Of a stretch of DNA of 64,000 bases, positions 43,701-52,105 are shown piece after piece (within the stretch, counting starts at the first letter, position 1; each line of letters starts with the position of its first letter). The notes under the pieces are model-generated. The model had not been told where the DNA came from. It did not search any database and was given only the letters and a program-made list of their open reading frames with translations. The position numbers were made by a program, and so were the translations under genes. This DNA comes from F22 sp963675625 (GTDB taxonomy: Bacteria > Bacteroidota > Bacteroidia > Bacteroidales > Bacteroidaceae): assembly GCA_963675625.1 (NCBI GenBank), contig OY776497.1, positions 2,418,001 through 2,482,000 of the forward strand. Reading direction: 5' to 3'.

Positions 43701-44776
43701 AAAGGAGTTGTGCCCATTTGTTTGATTTGCGTAATTTGCGCTATATTTCACAGAAAGAGTATCTAGAGGTTTGCAAAAAGAAAACTAAGGAGGATCATAC
43801 TAATTATTATCAATCTACTTTATGTAAACCACTTGCTTTTGACCAAGGAGCACTATTACTAACTTTAGCTTATCCTTCTTTAGATGCCGAGCAGCAACAA
43901 TTATTGGACATACTTGCTGATTATCTTGGGCAACTTTTGAATCAAATAGTATCTATTCGCAAGATACGCATGTTGGAAATTGTGTTGGCTCATGACGATA
44001 TGGAACGTACACAATGGGAATCGCGTACTTTGCATATTCAAAATATGGTTCTTGATAATGGTTTATCTACTATTAAGCACGAGACCTTATATTATCCGAA
44101 TCGTATAAAACAATTGATTGATAAGTGTTGTGAACATGACCTTATTGAATCTACTGATGACTATTTAGTAGCCGCAGCTGAACTTGGTCAACACTATCGA
44201 AGTGTACATCAATTGCTTGTACGTGGGGCAAATAGAGTCCTGCACCAAACAACCTTTAAACGGGAAGTTATCTCAGTTATGCGATTAGTATCTGAAGCAA
44301 ATAAAATTATTAATAGACTTCAAAAGAAAGGCGTGAAGTCATCTATTACTTGGCAGATAGATGTTGATGAGACTATTTGCTTTAGAACCGACAAAGTATT
44401 GCTTACGCAACTTCATGAAGTTATATTTCAAGTTATGACCACTATTTTTGGTAGTCCAAATCAATTGAAGGCAATAGTGCGAAAGGAAGGTCAATTTATT
44501 TGTTTTGAATTGCAGGATGAGGAAACATCGTTAAAATTGCCCCCCCCGTATACAATAGCTCATTTATTTGATACTCAGCTAGGAATTAATGAATTGCTGA
44601 TAGCTAAGCAGATTATACGTGATGTTGATGAATTTGCCGGTTTACGAGGTTGTCGTATATCAGCTTCTCGTTTATCAAAAAAAAATGGTTATCGCATCTT
44701 TTGGACTATGCCTATACATACACCTTTAAAAAATAACAATAAGCTATGCAAACAGCCCCCCATAAACCTACAGTAA
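40715..44776 (+). CDS. Giant two-module membrane histidine kinase-like protein (DUF5112/DUF5113 type)
   Basis: 1353 residues. A signal with a possible lipobox (CFSSC, Cys27) is followed by an extracytoplasmic TPR-like region (about 30-395), TM helix (about 398-420), coiled region (about 425-600) and a HATPase domain: N-box NTLLENARKF (about 652), G1 DTGYGLS (about 686), G2 GFGFGLMNCRG (about 722). No HExxTP phospho-acceptor box is visible. A hydrophobic stretch (about 769), a second extracytoplasmic part, a TM helix (about 926-948) and a second cytoplasmic module follow; its end resembles a decayed HATPase. It overlaps its response regulator by 31 bases. The ligand is unknown. A C8 run lies near the 3' end. 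Confidence 0.82.
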   Translation: MTKPYILRQLCATVITVAMAVLCFSSCSYRTSSDALLLADSLNLRAFRMRYSSLDSMENIAQKALEQVHNNPQGRSEAMNMLAYAALHKMQWYLADSLYTQVTLHSISDLEKMIAQVGLMEGARLQGSNKRFYLARTQAQKHMGRIAEERSSFITQHEQERIEYAFNAFYLSEVSYYEQQGLPVPLETSLRAISWLQHPLPSYSDIQSGTSYHLQQLYAFVVQSTINLKQSGGADFYQEQMDVLLQVWEIATQEHLPYLQGLALLGMAEARMVIPMPNDSLYPAGASRQAFYRFKQMHSPYRQAEACLMQGRIANNRRQYQLALNHLKDGIALLGGDNVRYPLMAALQEQLSVAFAGLGSIDYAVKHRSSYLNVLEANREDKAIIARRDELEVMAKHTNTLLFVLISAILLMSVLLIVLNRYSRQRARKTEKMRSLLLQLCRKIIALTPPEDEDLSEEVWKEEMSKDLSDIRIELDALIDSNNQTRIEQLIDGFWHWSYRNGQSLSALVEQRELLDKQHYVVEQQLAQRKRQHTIKKSSLAIVNGLSSGIDRMAHVLSQITKESNVTFASQSEQFRYLDELLNDILLQNQQLVNSIQMKQGQVALQISRFSLQNLFDIQEQRSKSFQLKEQTLVVQPTDYQVKADEALTLFMINTLLENARKFTPAGGTITLSATAEDNFVEVSITDTGYGLSSEDISHLLNDKVVDSQQVGNTNESYIKENKGFGFGLMNCRGIIEKYRKTSPLFDVCRLHIESRLHKGSCFSFRLPRALSIAAIFLLCQTPRLLHESHAQALVNNKKSVYVLADSCHAANQQHLYFKAINYASQAMNKFNQQIKKDSLYVDFPSLSPYAYQAPAEFYWWDRGVQVDYQLILYLRNELAIAYLSQNEIAQYTFNNDCYTQLYKLVSSDETLAAYCDRLKTSTTNRTVGLVLCLLVVLSMALGYYRYYLLPRWRTRRHFDLLLDIHSQLADSVQLDDQVSEEQLDHLPHNMLQHVQRSCAHLFDLRNLRYISQKEYLEVCKKKTKEDHTNYYQSTLCKPLAFDQGALLLTLAYPSLDAEQQQLLDILADYLGQLLNQIVSIRKIRMLEIVLAHDDMERTQWESRTLHIQNMVLDNGLSTIKHETLYYPNRIKQLIDKCCEHDLIESTDDYLVAAAELGQHYRSVHQLLVRGANRVLHQTTFKREVISVMRLVSEANKIINRLQKKGVKSSITWQIDVDETICFRTDKVLLTQLHEVIFQVMTTIFGSPNQLKAIVRKEGQFICFELQDEETSLKLPPPYTIAHLFDTQLGINELLIAKQIIRDVDEFAGLRGCRISASRLSKKNGYRIFWTMPIHTPLKNNNKLCKQPPINLQ

Positions 44777-45480
44777 TTATAGTTGAGGACATGCAGTTGG
44801 AACTCAAGGGAACTCAACAAATATTTAGACAAGATATACCCGAAGTTGAAGTTCTAGGAGCTGCTATGAACGAAACAGACTTTTGGCCATTAATAGAAAA
44901 GAAAGTTCCTGAATTGGTGCTTCTCGATCTCGGATTGGGTGGTTCTACTACAATTGGAGTGACAATATGTCAACGTCTTACAAAAGAATATCCAGAAGTT
45001 AAAGTACTTGTTTTTACCGGAGAAATCTTGAATGAGCGCCTTTGGATGGATGTGCTTGACGCTGGTGCTGTGGGTATTATATTAAAAAGTGGAGAATTGC
45101 TAACAAAACAAGATGTTATGGCCGCATTATCAGGTAAACGTTTGGTGTTTAATGAGCCTATTCTAGATCGCATTTTGGTACGTTTTAGAGAAGCTGTTTC
45201 TAATGATGTGAAACGCCAAGAGGCTATCATATCTTTGGAAATAGATGAGTATGATGAACGTTTTTTGCGTCATTTAGCACTTGGGTATACTAAAGAGCAA
45301 ATTTCTAAATTACGTGCTATGCCTTTTGGTGTTAAAAGTTTGGAGAAACGCCAGAATGATTTAATTAACCGTTTATTTGATGAAGATGAGCGTCAAGGAG
45401 TTAATGCAACTAGATTAGCTGTACGTGCTCTAGAATTGCGTATTCTTGATTTAGATTCAATAGAAGCTGATGAAGAATAA
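44746..45480 (+). CDS. Response regulator with receiver domain and HTH-like C terminus
   Basis: 244 residues. The receiver domain (about 8-125) has IIVEDMQ with an acidic pair, the phospho-acceptor Asp in LVLLDLGLG (about 60), Thr in VLVFTGE (about 90) and Lys in IILKSGE (about 110). The C-terminal part (about 165-235), FLRHLALGYTKEQISKL, resembles a LuxR-type helix-turn-helix but is divergent. It overlaps the kinase gene by 31 bases and the AbgT gene by 11, so the three are translationally coupled. It should be the partner of the upstream kinase. Targets unknown. Confidence 0.85.
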   Translation: MQTAPHKPTVIIVEDMQLELKGTQQIFRQDIPEVEVLGAAMNETDFWPLIEKKVPELVLLDLGLGGSTTIGVTICQRLTKEYPEVKVLVFTGEILNERLWMDVLDAGAVGIILKSGELLTKQDVMAALSGKRLVFNEPILDRILVRFREAVSNDVKRQEAIISLEIDEYDERFLRHLALGYTKEQISKLRAMPFGVKSLEKRQNDLINRLFDEDERQGVNATRLAVRALELRILDLDSIEADEE

Positions 45481-46930
45481 ACCTATATTTTTCCATCCAG
45501 CTAGCTTATATTTTTTATTGATACTAGTTGTCATGCTATGTAGTTGGATAGCGGCTAGCTATGGTGTACGTGTAGCTCATCCACAGACGGGTGAGCTTGT
45601 TGAAGTGCGTAGCTTAATGAGTGCCGAGGGCATGCGTTGGTTACTACGTAATCTTTTTGTACACTTTACTAGTTTTAAACCAGTTGGTTTGGTTCTTGTA
45701 GGACTTCTAGGACTTGGTATTGCTCAACACTCTGGTTTTTTGGATAGTTTGATGCATCTCATTCTACAGCTTCGCCCACGTCCACATCTTATCATACTTT
45801 TTGTAATATGGGCTGGTATGCTTTCCAATGTCATTGGAGATGTTGGTTATCTCTTTTTACTTCCGTTAAGTGCTACATTGTTTCAAGCTGTACGTCTTTC
45901 ACCTGTTGCTGGTTTAATCACGTCATATGTATCTGTGGCTTGTGCATATAGTGCGAATATATTGGTTGGAACTATGGACCCTATTATGGCTAATATCACT
46001 GTACAGGCTTTAGATCAAGTTGGATTTTCAACATACACTTGTGGCCCTATGAGTAATTATTGGTTTATGAGTGCTTCATTTATAGTTTTATCTGTGGTGA
46101 TTTATCAAGTGACAGTACGTGTTTTACTCCCCCAATTGCATGAGAATACTGGCTCTTGGAAAAAAATACAAGAAATACCAACTAAGTTAGCCCCCTATGA
46201 GTACAGGGCATTAAGAGCTGCAGGTATTACAGGTATATGCTATATTATAGTGCTCATATTGGCAGCTACCTTACCAAATGGTTTTTTACGAGGTGTAGAT
46301 GGTAACTTATTGCGATCTCCAATGATACAGAGTGCACTTTTTCTCGTGACCTTTGGGCTAGGATTGTGTGGAATGGTGTATGGATTTGCTGTAGGTAAGT
46401 ATAGGAATGATAGAGATCTTTTTGATGGCATGACTTACTATACGAAGTTGTTAGGGGCTTTCTTGGTATTGGCTTTTTTCGCAGCCCAATTATTTGCTTG
46501 TATGCAGTTCTCGCAATTAGATAAATATTTGGCCATAGTTAGTGCGCAATGGATGACGGGCCTGTCTTTTGGTACCTATGCTACACTGATTATATTTGTT
46601 TTATTTTGTGCCTTTTCTAATTTGTTAATGGTGTCTGCAACAGGCAAGTGGTCCTTTTTAGCGTATATTTTTATTCCAGCTTTAGCAGCTCATGGTATAG
46701 CTCCCGAAGTGACACAGTGTGCATATCGTATTGGAGATAGTGCCACGAATGGATTGACTCCTTTATTATATTATATCCCTTTAGTTTTGATGTTCTTAAA
46801 GGAGTATCAAGCTGATGCTGGGTTTGGACGAATCATTAAGTATACTTGGAAATATTCAGTGGCTATACTATTTGTTTGGCTTATTTTATTTGTCGGTTGG
46901 CTAGCTTTAGGTATACCGATTGGTATGTAA
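45470..46930 (+). CDS. AbgT-family transporter
   Basis: 486 residues with about eleven hydrophobic segments. Family hallmarks are NVIGDVGYLFLLPL (about 120), YSANILVGTMDPIMANI (about 161) and IGDSATNGLTPLLYYIPL (about 423). AbgT proteins import p-aminobenzoyl-glutamate, and some export sulfonamides; the real substrate here is unknown. Its start codon lies inside the response-regulator gene, so it is part of the same operon, which suggests the sensor kinase may control it. Confidence 0.9.
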   Translation: MKNKPIFFHPASLYFLLILVVMLCSWIAASYGVRVAHPQTGELVEVRSLMSAEGMRWLLRNLFVHFTSFKPVGLVLVGLLGLGIAQHSGFLDSLMHLILQLRPRPHLIILFVIWAGMLSNVIGDVGYLFLLPLSATLFQAVRLSPVAGLITSYVSVACAYSANILVGTMDPIMANITVQALDQVGFSTYTCGPMSNYWFMSASFIVLSVVIYQVTVRVLLPQLHENTGSWKKIQEIPTKLAPYEYRALRAAGITGICYIIVLILAATLPNGFLRGVDGNLLRSPMIQSALFLVTFGLGLCGMVYGFAVGKYRNDRDLFDGMTYYTKLLGAFLVLAFFAAQLFACMQFSQLDKYLAIVSAQWMTGLSFGTYATLIIFVLFCAFSNLLMVSATGKWSFLAYIFIPALAAHGIAPEVTQCAYRIGDSATNGLTPLLYYIPLVLMFLKEYQADAGFGRIIKYTWKYSVAILFVWLILFVGWLALGIPIGM

Positions 46931-46938
46931 TGTTAGTA

Positions 46939-46990
46939 CAAAATAAATGCGCATTCACGTATCTTGCAATACATGTATGCGCATTTTTGT
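46939..46990. terminator. Bidirectional terminator
   Basis: AAATGCGCAT (46945-46954) and ATGCGCATTT (46977-46986) pair, with flanking A-run and TTTTTGT on either side, between two converging genes. The loop also contains GTAT/ATAC, which can extend the stem. Confidence 0.75.
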
Positions 46991-47006
46991 ATAATGTTGA
47001 TGAGGT

Positions 47007-48188
47007 TTACTCAACGTATAGTACTAATCCTTTAAGATATTCTCCTTCTGGATGATAGATATTGATTGGATGATCTGCTGGCTGTGTCAGTTGATGCAAA
47101 ATACGTACTTTGCGCCCACTGATAGCTGCTGCAGAGAAAACAGCGGTGCGGAACTGTTCTTTAGAAACCACTTGAGAACATGAGAAAGTAAATAAAATAC
47201 CTCCAGGTTGAATTTTTTCAAAAGCTTTCGCATTTAGTTTGCGATATCCTATTAAAGCATTGCGCAAAGCACCTCTATGTTTTGCGAAGGCTGGGGGATC
47301 TAGTATAATCAAATCATATTGATCACCCATTCGATCCAAATATTTAAAAGCATCCTCAGCATATGCTTGATGGCGTTTGTCTCCAGGAAAATTTAGTTCA
47401 ACATTGGCTCTCGTTAAGTCTATAGCTTTGGCTGAACTGTCAACTGAGTGCACCAATTTGGCATTACTTCTCATAGCGTAAAATGAGAAACCACCAGTAT
47501 AACAAAACATATTTAGAACACTGCGGTTATTGCTGTATCTTTCTAATAGACTTCTATTATCACGTTGATCTACAAAAAAACCTGTTTTTTGCCCCTTCAA
47601 CCAATCAACATGAAATTTAAGTCCATTTTCTATTGCGATGTTCTCATCACTACCGCCAACTAAGAAACAATTCTCAGCTCCCAAGTCCGCTTTGAATGGA
47701 AGTGTGGTTTCACTTTTATAATAGACGTGAAGAATATTATTATTGCTGACTTTTACAATTGCATTTGCAATATCTTGGCGATGCATATGCATCCCGGCAG
47801 AATGAGCTTGCATTACAGCAGTCTTTCCATAAATATCAACAACAAGTCCAGGTAGGTTATCTCCCTCGCCATGTACTAAACGATATGTTGTATTGTTAGG
47901 ACATTCTGCTACACCAATAGCCACACGCATTTGATAGGCTATACGAAGTCTATTTTCCCAAAATTGTTGGTCAATGACTTCACTCTCATCAAAGGATAGT
48001 ACGCGTACTGCTATGCTACCAATTTGGTAATGTCCATGGCAAATGTACTCTCCAGAATCAGTGATAACTCGTACGACCTCGCCTTCTTCAGGTTCGCGTT
48101 CCATGCGAGCAATAGCACCAGAGAAGATCCATGGGTGAAAACGTTTGAGTGATTCTTCTTTTTTCTTTTTAAGTTGAAGTGTAATCAT
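47007..48188 (-). CDS. RlmI-like class I SAM-dependent RNA methyltransferase
   Basis: 393 residues from the ATG at 48188 (MITLQLKKKKEESLKRFHPW); eleven more codons are open but run into the previous gene. The N-terminal PUA domain (HPWIFSGAI to about 75) is followed by an EEHUD-like linker and a Rossmann methyltransferase domain: FCYTGGFSFYAM (about 228), HSVDSS (about 246), LDPPAFAK (about 300). RlmI in E. coli methylates cytosine 1962 of 23S rRNA to m5C; this relative probably modifies rRNA. It is in a transcript with the exonuclease and DUF5063 genes. Confidence 0.88.
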   Translation of the reverse strand: MITLQLKKKKEESLKRFHPWIFSGAIARMEREPEEGEVVRVITDSGEYICHGHYQIGSIAVRVLSFDESEVIDQQFWENRLRIAYQMRVAIGVAECPNNTTYRLVHGEGDNLPGLVVDIYGKTAVMQAHSAGMHMHRQDIANAIVKVSNNNILHVYYKSETTLPFKADLGAENCFLVGGSDENIAIENGLKFHVDWLKGQKTGFFVDQRDNRSLLERYSNNRSVLNMFCYTGGFSFYAMRSNAKLVHSVDSSAKAIDLTRANVELNFPGDKRHQAYAEDAFKYLDRMGDQYDLIILDPPAFAKHRGALRNALIGYRKLNAKAFEKIQPGGILFTFSCSQVVSKEQFRTAVFSAAAISGRKVRILHQLTQPADHPINIYHPEGEYLKGLVLYVE

Positions 48189-48210
48189 ATTATGAGTCGA
48201 TTTCAAAGGG

Positions 48211-48828
48211 TTATTCAACAACTATTAGTTTGTAATTCCCTGGTTGATATTCTTTTACCAATGCATTGTATATTTCTAGACACGCCACTGCATCTAAAGC
48301 TGCATATTGTTGTTGTGCTGGTGAAAGGACTTCTTGTTCCCAATTAGATAGGCGTTGTCCTTTGCTTAGTCTTTTGCCAAATAAGTTGGCGTATACTTTT
48401 TGTAAGCTAAGATCTTCTATTCCATAGTCCTTAATCATTTGCTGCAAATCAATGTAGCCATTAGCTTTAAAACTTTTTCGACGACGACGAAGCATTAGAA
48501 AGTCATCGGTAAGGCTAAGGCCAACTTTAATGACTTCTTTAGATTCTAGCAAGTCTACTAGCTCTATAGCAAGTCCTATTTTATTAAGTCTAAAAAGATA
48601 GCAACAAGAAGATGTGGCAATTTGAAGTAAACTAACTTTGTGCATTTCACCCTTTTTAAAGGATGGGCGTGTTTCACTATCAATACCTAAAATAGAGTGT
48701 CCATCCAACTCTTCCATCGCTTCAGCTAGTAGTTCAGGTGTATCAATTACTTTGATTGTACCTTCATAGCTAGCCACAGGCATAGTTTTGATAGCTTCTT
48801 TACTAATTTTATTTTGGAGTTGTTTCAT
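48211..48828 (-). CDS. 3'-5' exonuclease domain protein, RNase D-like
   Basis: 205 residues, a single DEDDy exonuclease domain without HRDC domains. Exo I is ILGIDSETRPSF (about 45; Asp and Glu ligands), exo II is GLSLTDDFLML (about 103) and exo III is QYAALDAVACLEIY (about 168; Tyr and Asp). It likely trims the 3' ends of RNA or DNA. It lies between the DUF5063 and methyltransferase genes on the same strand, a combination common in Bacteroidales. Confidence 0.88.
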   Translation of the reverse strand: MKQLQNKISKEAIKTMPVASYEGTIKVIDTPELLAEAMEELDGHSILGIDSETRPSFKKGEMHKVSLLQIATSSCCYLFRLNKIGLAIELVDLLESKEVIKVGLSLTDDFLMLRRRRKSFKANGYIDLQQMIKDYGIEDLSLQKVYANLFGKRLSKGQRLSNWEQEVLSPAQQQYAALDAVACLEIYNALVKEYQPGNYKLIVVE

Positions 48829-48898
48829 GCTTATATTGTTCGGTGGACATATTATTCCATATTTTTTTCGTTGTTCTCCTATATCATTAAGTGGTAGC

Positions 48899-49462
48899 TT
48901 ATTCTTCGATACCTAGATCATCATCTTCTTCTTCAGCTTTGGGCATTGCATGGTAGTATACATCATGTAATGCTCTCAGAGTATTGACAATTTTCTGTCC
49001 CCAATACAATCCAAAACTTTCTTTCACTGCACATAATGAATCATTCATCGTTTCATTGATACCTAGTCTAAATACAAATAAAAAGTTTTGTAAGTCTTGG
49101 TAAATATCTGCAATGTCCTCTGCGATGCTTGCTTTAATAGGAGTGTCACTGTAAACCATTTCTTCTTTAAATACTTCAAGATAATCATCATATCTTTCCA
49201 TGACACCTGCAATATTAATTCGTAAGATTGTATAGATATCTTCAGTAACATATTCTTCCAAATTTTCGTCGCCGATGTAATGAAATTTGGGAAGTAAGCT
49301 TGCTTTTAAATATAAAAGTGGTAGTAGTTTTAGGGATTTGTCCACAAAATTTTTGGTGGACATTTCTTCTGCGCGTTCTACAAATGCACAAAATTCAGCT
49401 GCTACAGTTACAAATTCAGCTACTGCAGGCTCAAATATAGTCTGACTTTCTTTTTTCATCAT
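48899..49462 (-). CDS. DUF5063 family protein
   Basis: 187 residues, soluble, all-helical by pattern, acidic, ending in EEEDDDLGIEE. It has no signal peptide. The family is conserved in Bacteroidota next to the exonuclease and methyltransferase genes found here, which suggests a role with RNA, but no motif proves it. Function unknown. First gene of the minus-strand transcript. Confidence 0.78.
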   Translation of the reverse strand: MMKKESQTIFEPAVAEFVTVAAEFCAFVERAEEMSTKNFVDKSLKLLPLLYLKASLLPKFHYIGDENLEEYVTEDIYTILRINIAGVMERYDDYLEVFKEEMVYSDTPIKASIAEDIADIYQDLQNFLFVFRLGINETMNDSLCAVKESFGLYWGQKIVNTLRALHDVYYHAMPKAEEEDDDLGIEE

Positions 49463-49481
49463 TTTATTGCTCTTTGGAATG

Positions 49482-49489
49482 CAAAGGTA
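49482..49489 (-). promoter_or_regulatory. -7 element for the DUF5063/exonuclease/methyltransferase transcript
   Basis: The minus strand reads TACCTTTG, 20 bases upstream of the DUF5063 start. Confidence 0.6.
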
Positions 49490-49502
49490 GCTATATTTTT
49501 AC

Positions 49503-49510
49503 TACTTTTG
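49503..49510 (+). promoter_or_regulatory. -7 element for ftsK
   Basis: TACTTTTG matches TAnnTTTG, 31 bases upstream of the ftsK ATG, back to back with the element on the opposite strand. Confidence 0.6.
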
Positions 49511-49541
49511 CCTTGAATAATAGCAAAAAAACATACTTCAT

Positions 49542-52085
49542 ATGGTGAAAGGGAAAAAAAATAACAAGCCAAGTCTTATTGCACGAATACAAAAGCCTTT
49601 CAATCAGGCTAAAAGTGATGATACACTTCGTGTCATTATTGGTTTGATTACTTTCTTTATGACAATCTTTCTTTTTCTGGCACTCCTAGGATTTTTCAAA
49701 GATGGTATAGAGGATGCAAGTCTTTATGACAAAGCGGCTTCTACAATCTCTGAAACTGGTCAGCAAAATGTACACAATATTATGGGACAGACTGGTAGCC
49801 GAGCTGGACACTTTTTGGTGTACGAATGTTTTGGTATAGCCAGTTTTTTTCTCATATTCTTTTTAGGGACAGTCTCTTTAAAACTTTTTGGTGTGCATCG
49901 CATCAGTATATGGCGTTCGTTTGCTCGTTTTGTTGTTTATACCGTCTGGACTGCACTAGCTTTGTCAACCTTTGAACAGCTTTTATCTATTGATAGCTTT
50001 TTCCATTATGGTGGACTTATAGGCTATAATTATTATTTGTTTACCTCTCGACAGATTGGTGATCTTGGAGTTGTCATTTTGCTAGTCGTGTCTGCATTAG
50101 TATATATTGTTGTAGATCGTAAAGGAATGGCTACAAGAGTGTTGCATTACTTTGGAAAATCACGCTTGTCGAAAGTGTCCGAGAATAAGGATGACCGCGA
50201 TCCTGATGAATCCGACAATAAGATGGTAGATGAGCATATGCATACTGATGGCTTAGAGGAACTAAATACGGAGCTTAATAATGAGAACGAGAATCCTGAA
50301 GCGGAAGGTCTTTTATCTAGTTCTGAAGTAGATGGTATTATCGATGATATGTCAGAAACAATTCAACAGTATGACGATATAGATGATATGGATGTACCGT
50401 TGAGTGATGACAGTGATTTGAATGGTGCTGATTTTATCATAGAAGATGTTGTTCAAGTAGAGGAAGGTGAGTCTTTACAAGAGATTCCGCCCGTTGAGGA
50501 AACTGGTAGTGAGTTCGTTATTGAGGCACCAGTGGAAGACGAAACTGTTGATGAAGTATTGCCACCATACAACCCTAGATTAGATCTCGAACATTATAAG
50601 TATCCAACTTTAGATTTACTCAAGGATTATGGCGATTCTATGCCAGTAAAGAATGAGGATGAATTAAAGACCAATAAAGATCGTATCGAGCAAACGTTGT
50701 TGGAGTATGATATTAGAGTGTCATCTATAAAGGCGACGCTTGGACCAACAGTAACTTTGTATGAAATAACTCCAGCTCAAGGGGTGCGTATTTCTAAGAT
50801 TAGAAATCTAGAGGATGATATTGCCTTACGCCTTCAGGCATTAGGTATACGTATTATAGCACCTATCCCAGGTAAAGGAACTGTTGGTATTGAAGTGCCG
50901 AATTCCAATCCACAAATAGTTTCGATGCGTGCATTGATAGCCAGTAAAAAATATCAAGAGACAAAGATGGAATTGCCTATGGCTATTGGGCGTACTATTA
51001 CCAATGAGGTCTTCATGATTGATTTACACAAAATGCCTCACTTATTGGTCGCTGGTGCTACTGGGCAAGGTAAGTCTGTTGGGTTGAATGCCATGATTAC
51101 CTCCTTGTTGTATAAAAAACATCCTTCAGAAATGAAGTTTGTAATGGTCGATCCTAAAAAGGTTGAGTTTAGTATTTACTCTGTGATAGAAAAACATTTC
51201 TTAGCCAAGCTTCCTGATGTAGAAGAACCTATTATTACAGATGTGACCAAAGTGGTGCAGACGCTCAACTCTGTTTGTGTAGAAATGGATGAACGGTATG
51301 ATTTGCTCAAAGATGCTCATTGTCGTAATATAAAGGAATACAATCAGAAATTTATTGATCGCAGACTCAATCCAGAGAATGGACATAGATTTATGCCATA
51401 TATTGTGGTTATTATCGACGAATTTGGTGATTTAATTATGACAGCTGGCAAAGACATCGAATTGCCTATTGCCCGTATCGCTCAGCTGGCACGTGCAGTT
51501 GGTATTCATATGATTATTGCTACACAACGTCCAACAACTAATATCATAACGGGAACTATTAAAGCCAATTTTCCTGCGCGTATAGCTTTTAAAGTTTCAC
51601 AGATGACAGATAGTCGTACTATTCTAGATCGTCCTGGAGCTAACCAATTGGTGGGACGTGGTGATATGCTTTATCTAAAAGAAGTAGAACCTATTCGTGT
51701 GCAATGTGCATTTGTTGATACACCAGAAGTTGATGAGATCACTAAGTTTATTCATAAACAACAAGGCTATCCTACAGCTCATATTTTGCCAGAATATGTG
51801 GGAGAAGAAGGAGAAAAGCAAGATACCTCTGAAGTCGATATGACTCGTTTGGATACTATATTTGAAGAGGCTGCACGGATGATTGTTGTGCATCAACAGG
51901 GATCAACTAGTTTTATCCAACGAAAATTTTCTATAGGATATAACCGTGCAGGTCGTCTAATGGACCAGATGGAAGTAGCTGGTATAGTTGGTCCAATGGA
52001 TGGTCAAAAAGGACGAAAAGTACTTTGTGCTGATGAATTAGAATTACAAATGCGATTTGATGCGTTGGGTATCTTTCCCAATTAA
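49542..52085 (+). CDS. ftsK: DNA translocase FtsK/SpoIIIE family
   Basis: 847 residues. Four hydrophobic segments lie within about 28-190, followed by an acidic linker (about 215-340) and the motor. Walker A is GATGQGKSVG (about 505) and Walker B is YIVVIIDEFGDL (about 622). The C-terminal gamma domain (about 780-847, SFIQRKFSIGYNRAGRLMDQM) is the winged helix that reads polar DNA sequences. FtsK pumps the chromosome terminus through the division septum and activates dimer resolution. The linker is short relative to E. coli FtsK. Probably co-transcribed with the LolA-like gene 20 bases downstream. Confidence 0.95.
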   Translation: MVKGKKNNKPSLIARIQKPFNQAKSDDTLRVIIGLITFFMTIFLFLALLGFFKDGIEDASLYDKAASTISETGQQNVHNIMGQTGSRAGHFLVYECFGIASFFLIFFLGTVSLKLFGVHRISIWRSFARFVVYTVWTALALSTFEQLLSIDSFFHYGGLIGYNYYLFTSRQIGDLGVVILLVVSALVYIVVDRKGMATRVLHYFGKSRLSKVSENKDDRDPDESDNKMVDEHMHTDGLEELNTELNNENENPEAEGLLSSSEVDGIIDDMSETIQQYDDIDDMDVPLSDDSDLNGADFIIEDVVQVEEGESLQEIPPVEETGSEFVIEAPVEDETVDEVLPPYNPRLDLEHYKYPTLDLLKDYGDSMPVKNEDELKTNKDRIEQTLLEYDIRVSSIKATLGPTVTLYEITPAQGVRISKIRNLEDDIALRLQALGIRIIAPIPGKGTVGIEVPNSNPQIVSMRALIASKKYQETKMELPMAIGRTITNEVFMIDLHKMPHLLVAGATGQGKSVGLNAMITSLLYKKHPSEMKFVMVDPKKVEFSIYSVIEKHFLAKLPDVEEPIITDVTKVVQTLNSVCVEMDERYDLLKDAHCRNIKEYNQKFIDRRLNPENGHRFMPYIVVIIDEFGDLIMTAGKDIELPIARIAQLARAVGIHMIIATQRPTTNIITGTIKANFPARIAFKVSQMTDSRTILDRPGANQLVGRGDMLYLKEVEPIRVQCAFVDTPEVDEITKFIHKQQGYPTAHILPEYVGEEGEKQDTSEVDMTRLDTIFEEAARMIVVHQQGSTSFIQRKFSIGYNRAGRLMDQMEVAGIVGPMDGQKGRKVLCADELELQMRFDALGIFPN

Positions 52086-52105
52086 TACTATAAAATATTG
52101 AGATT

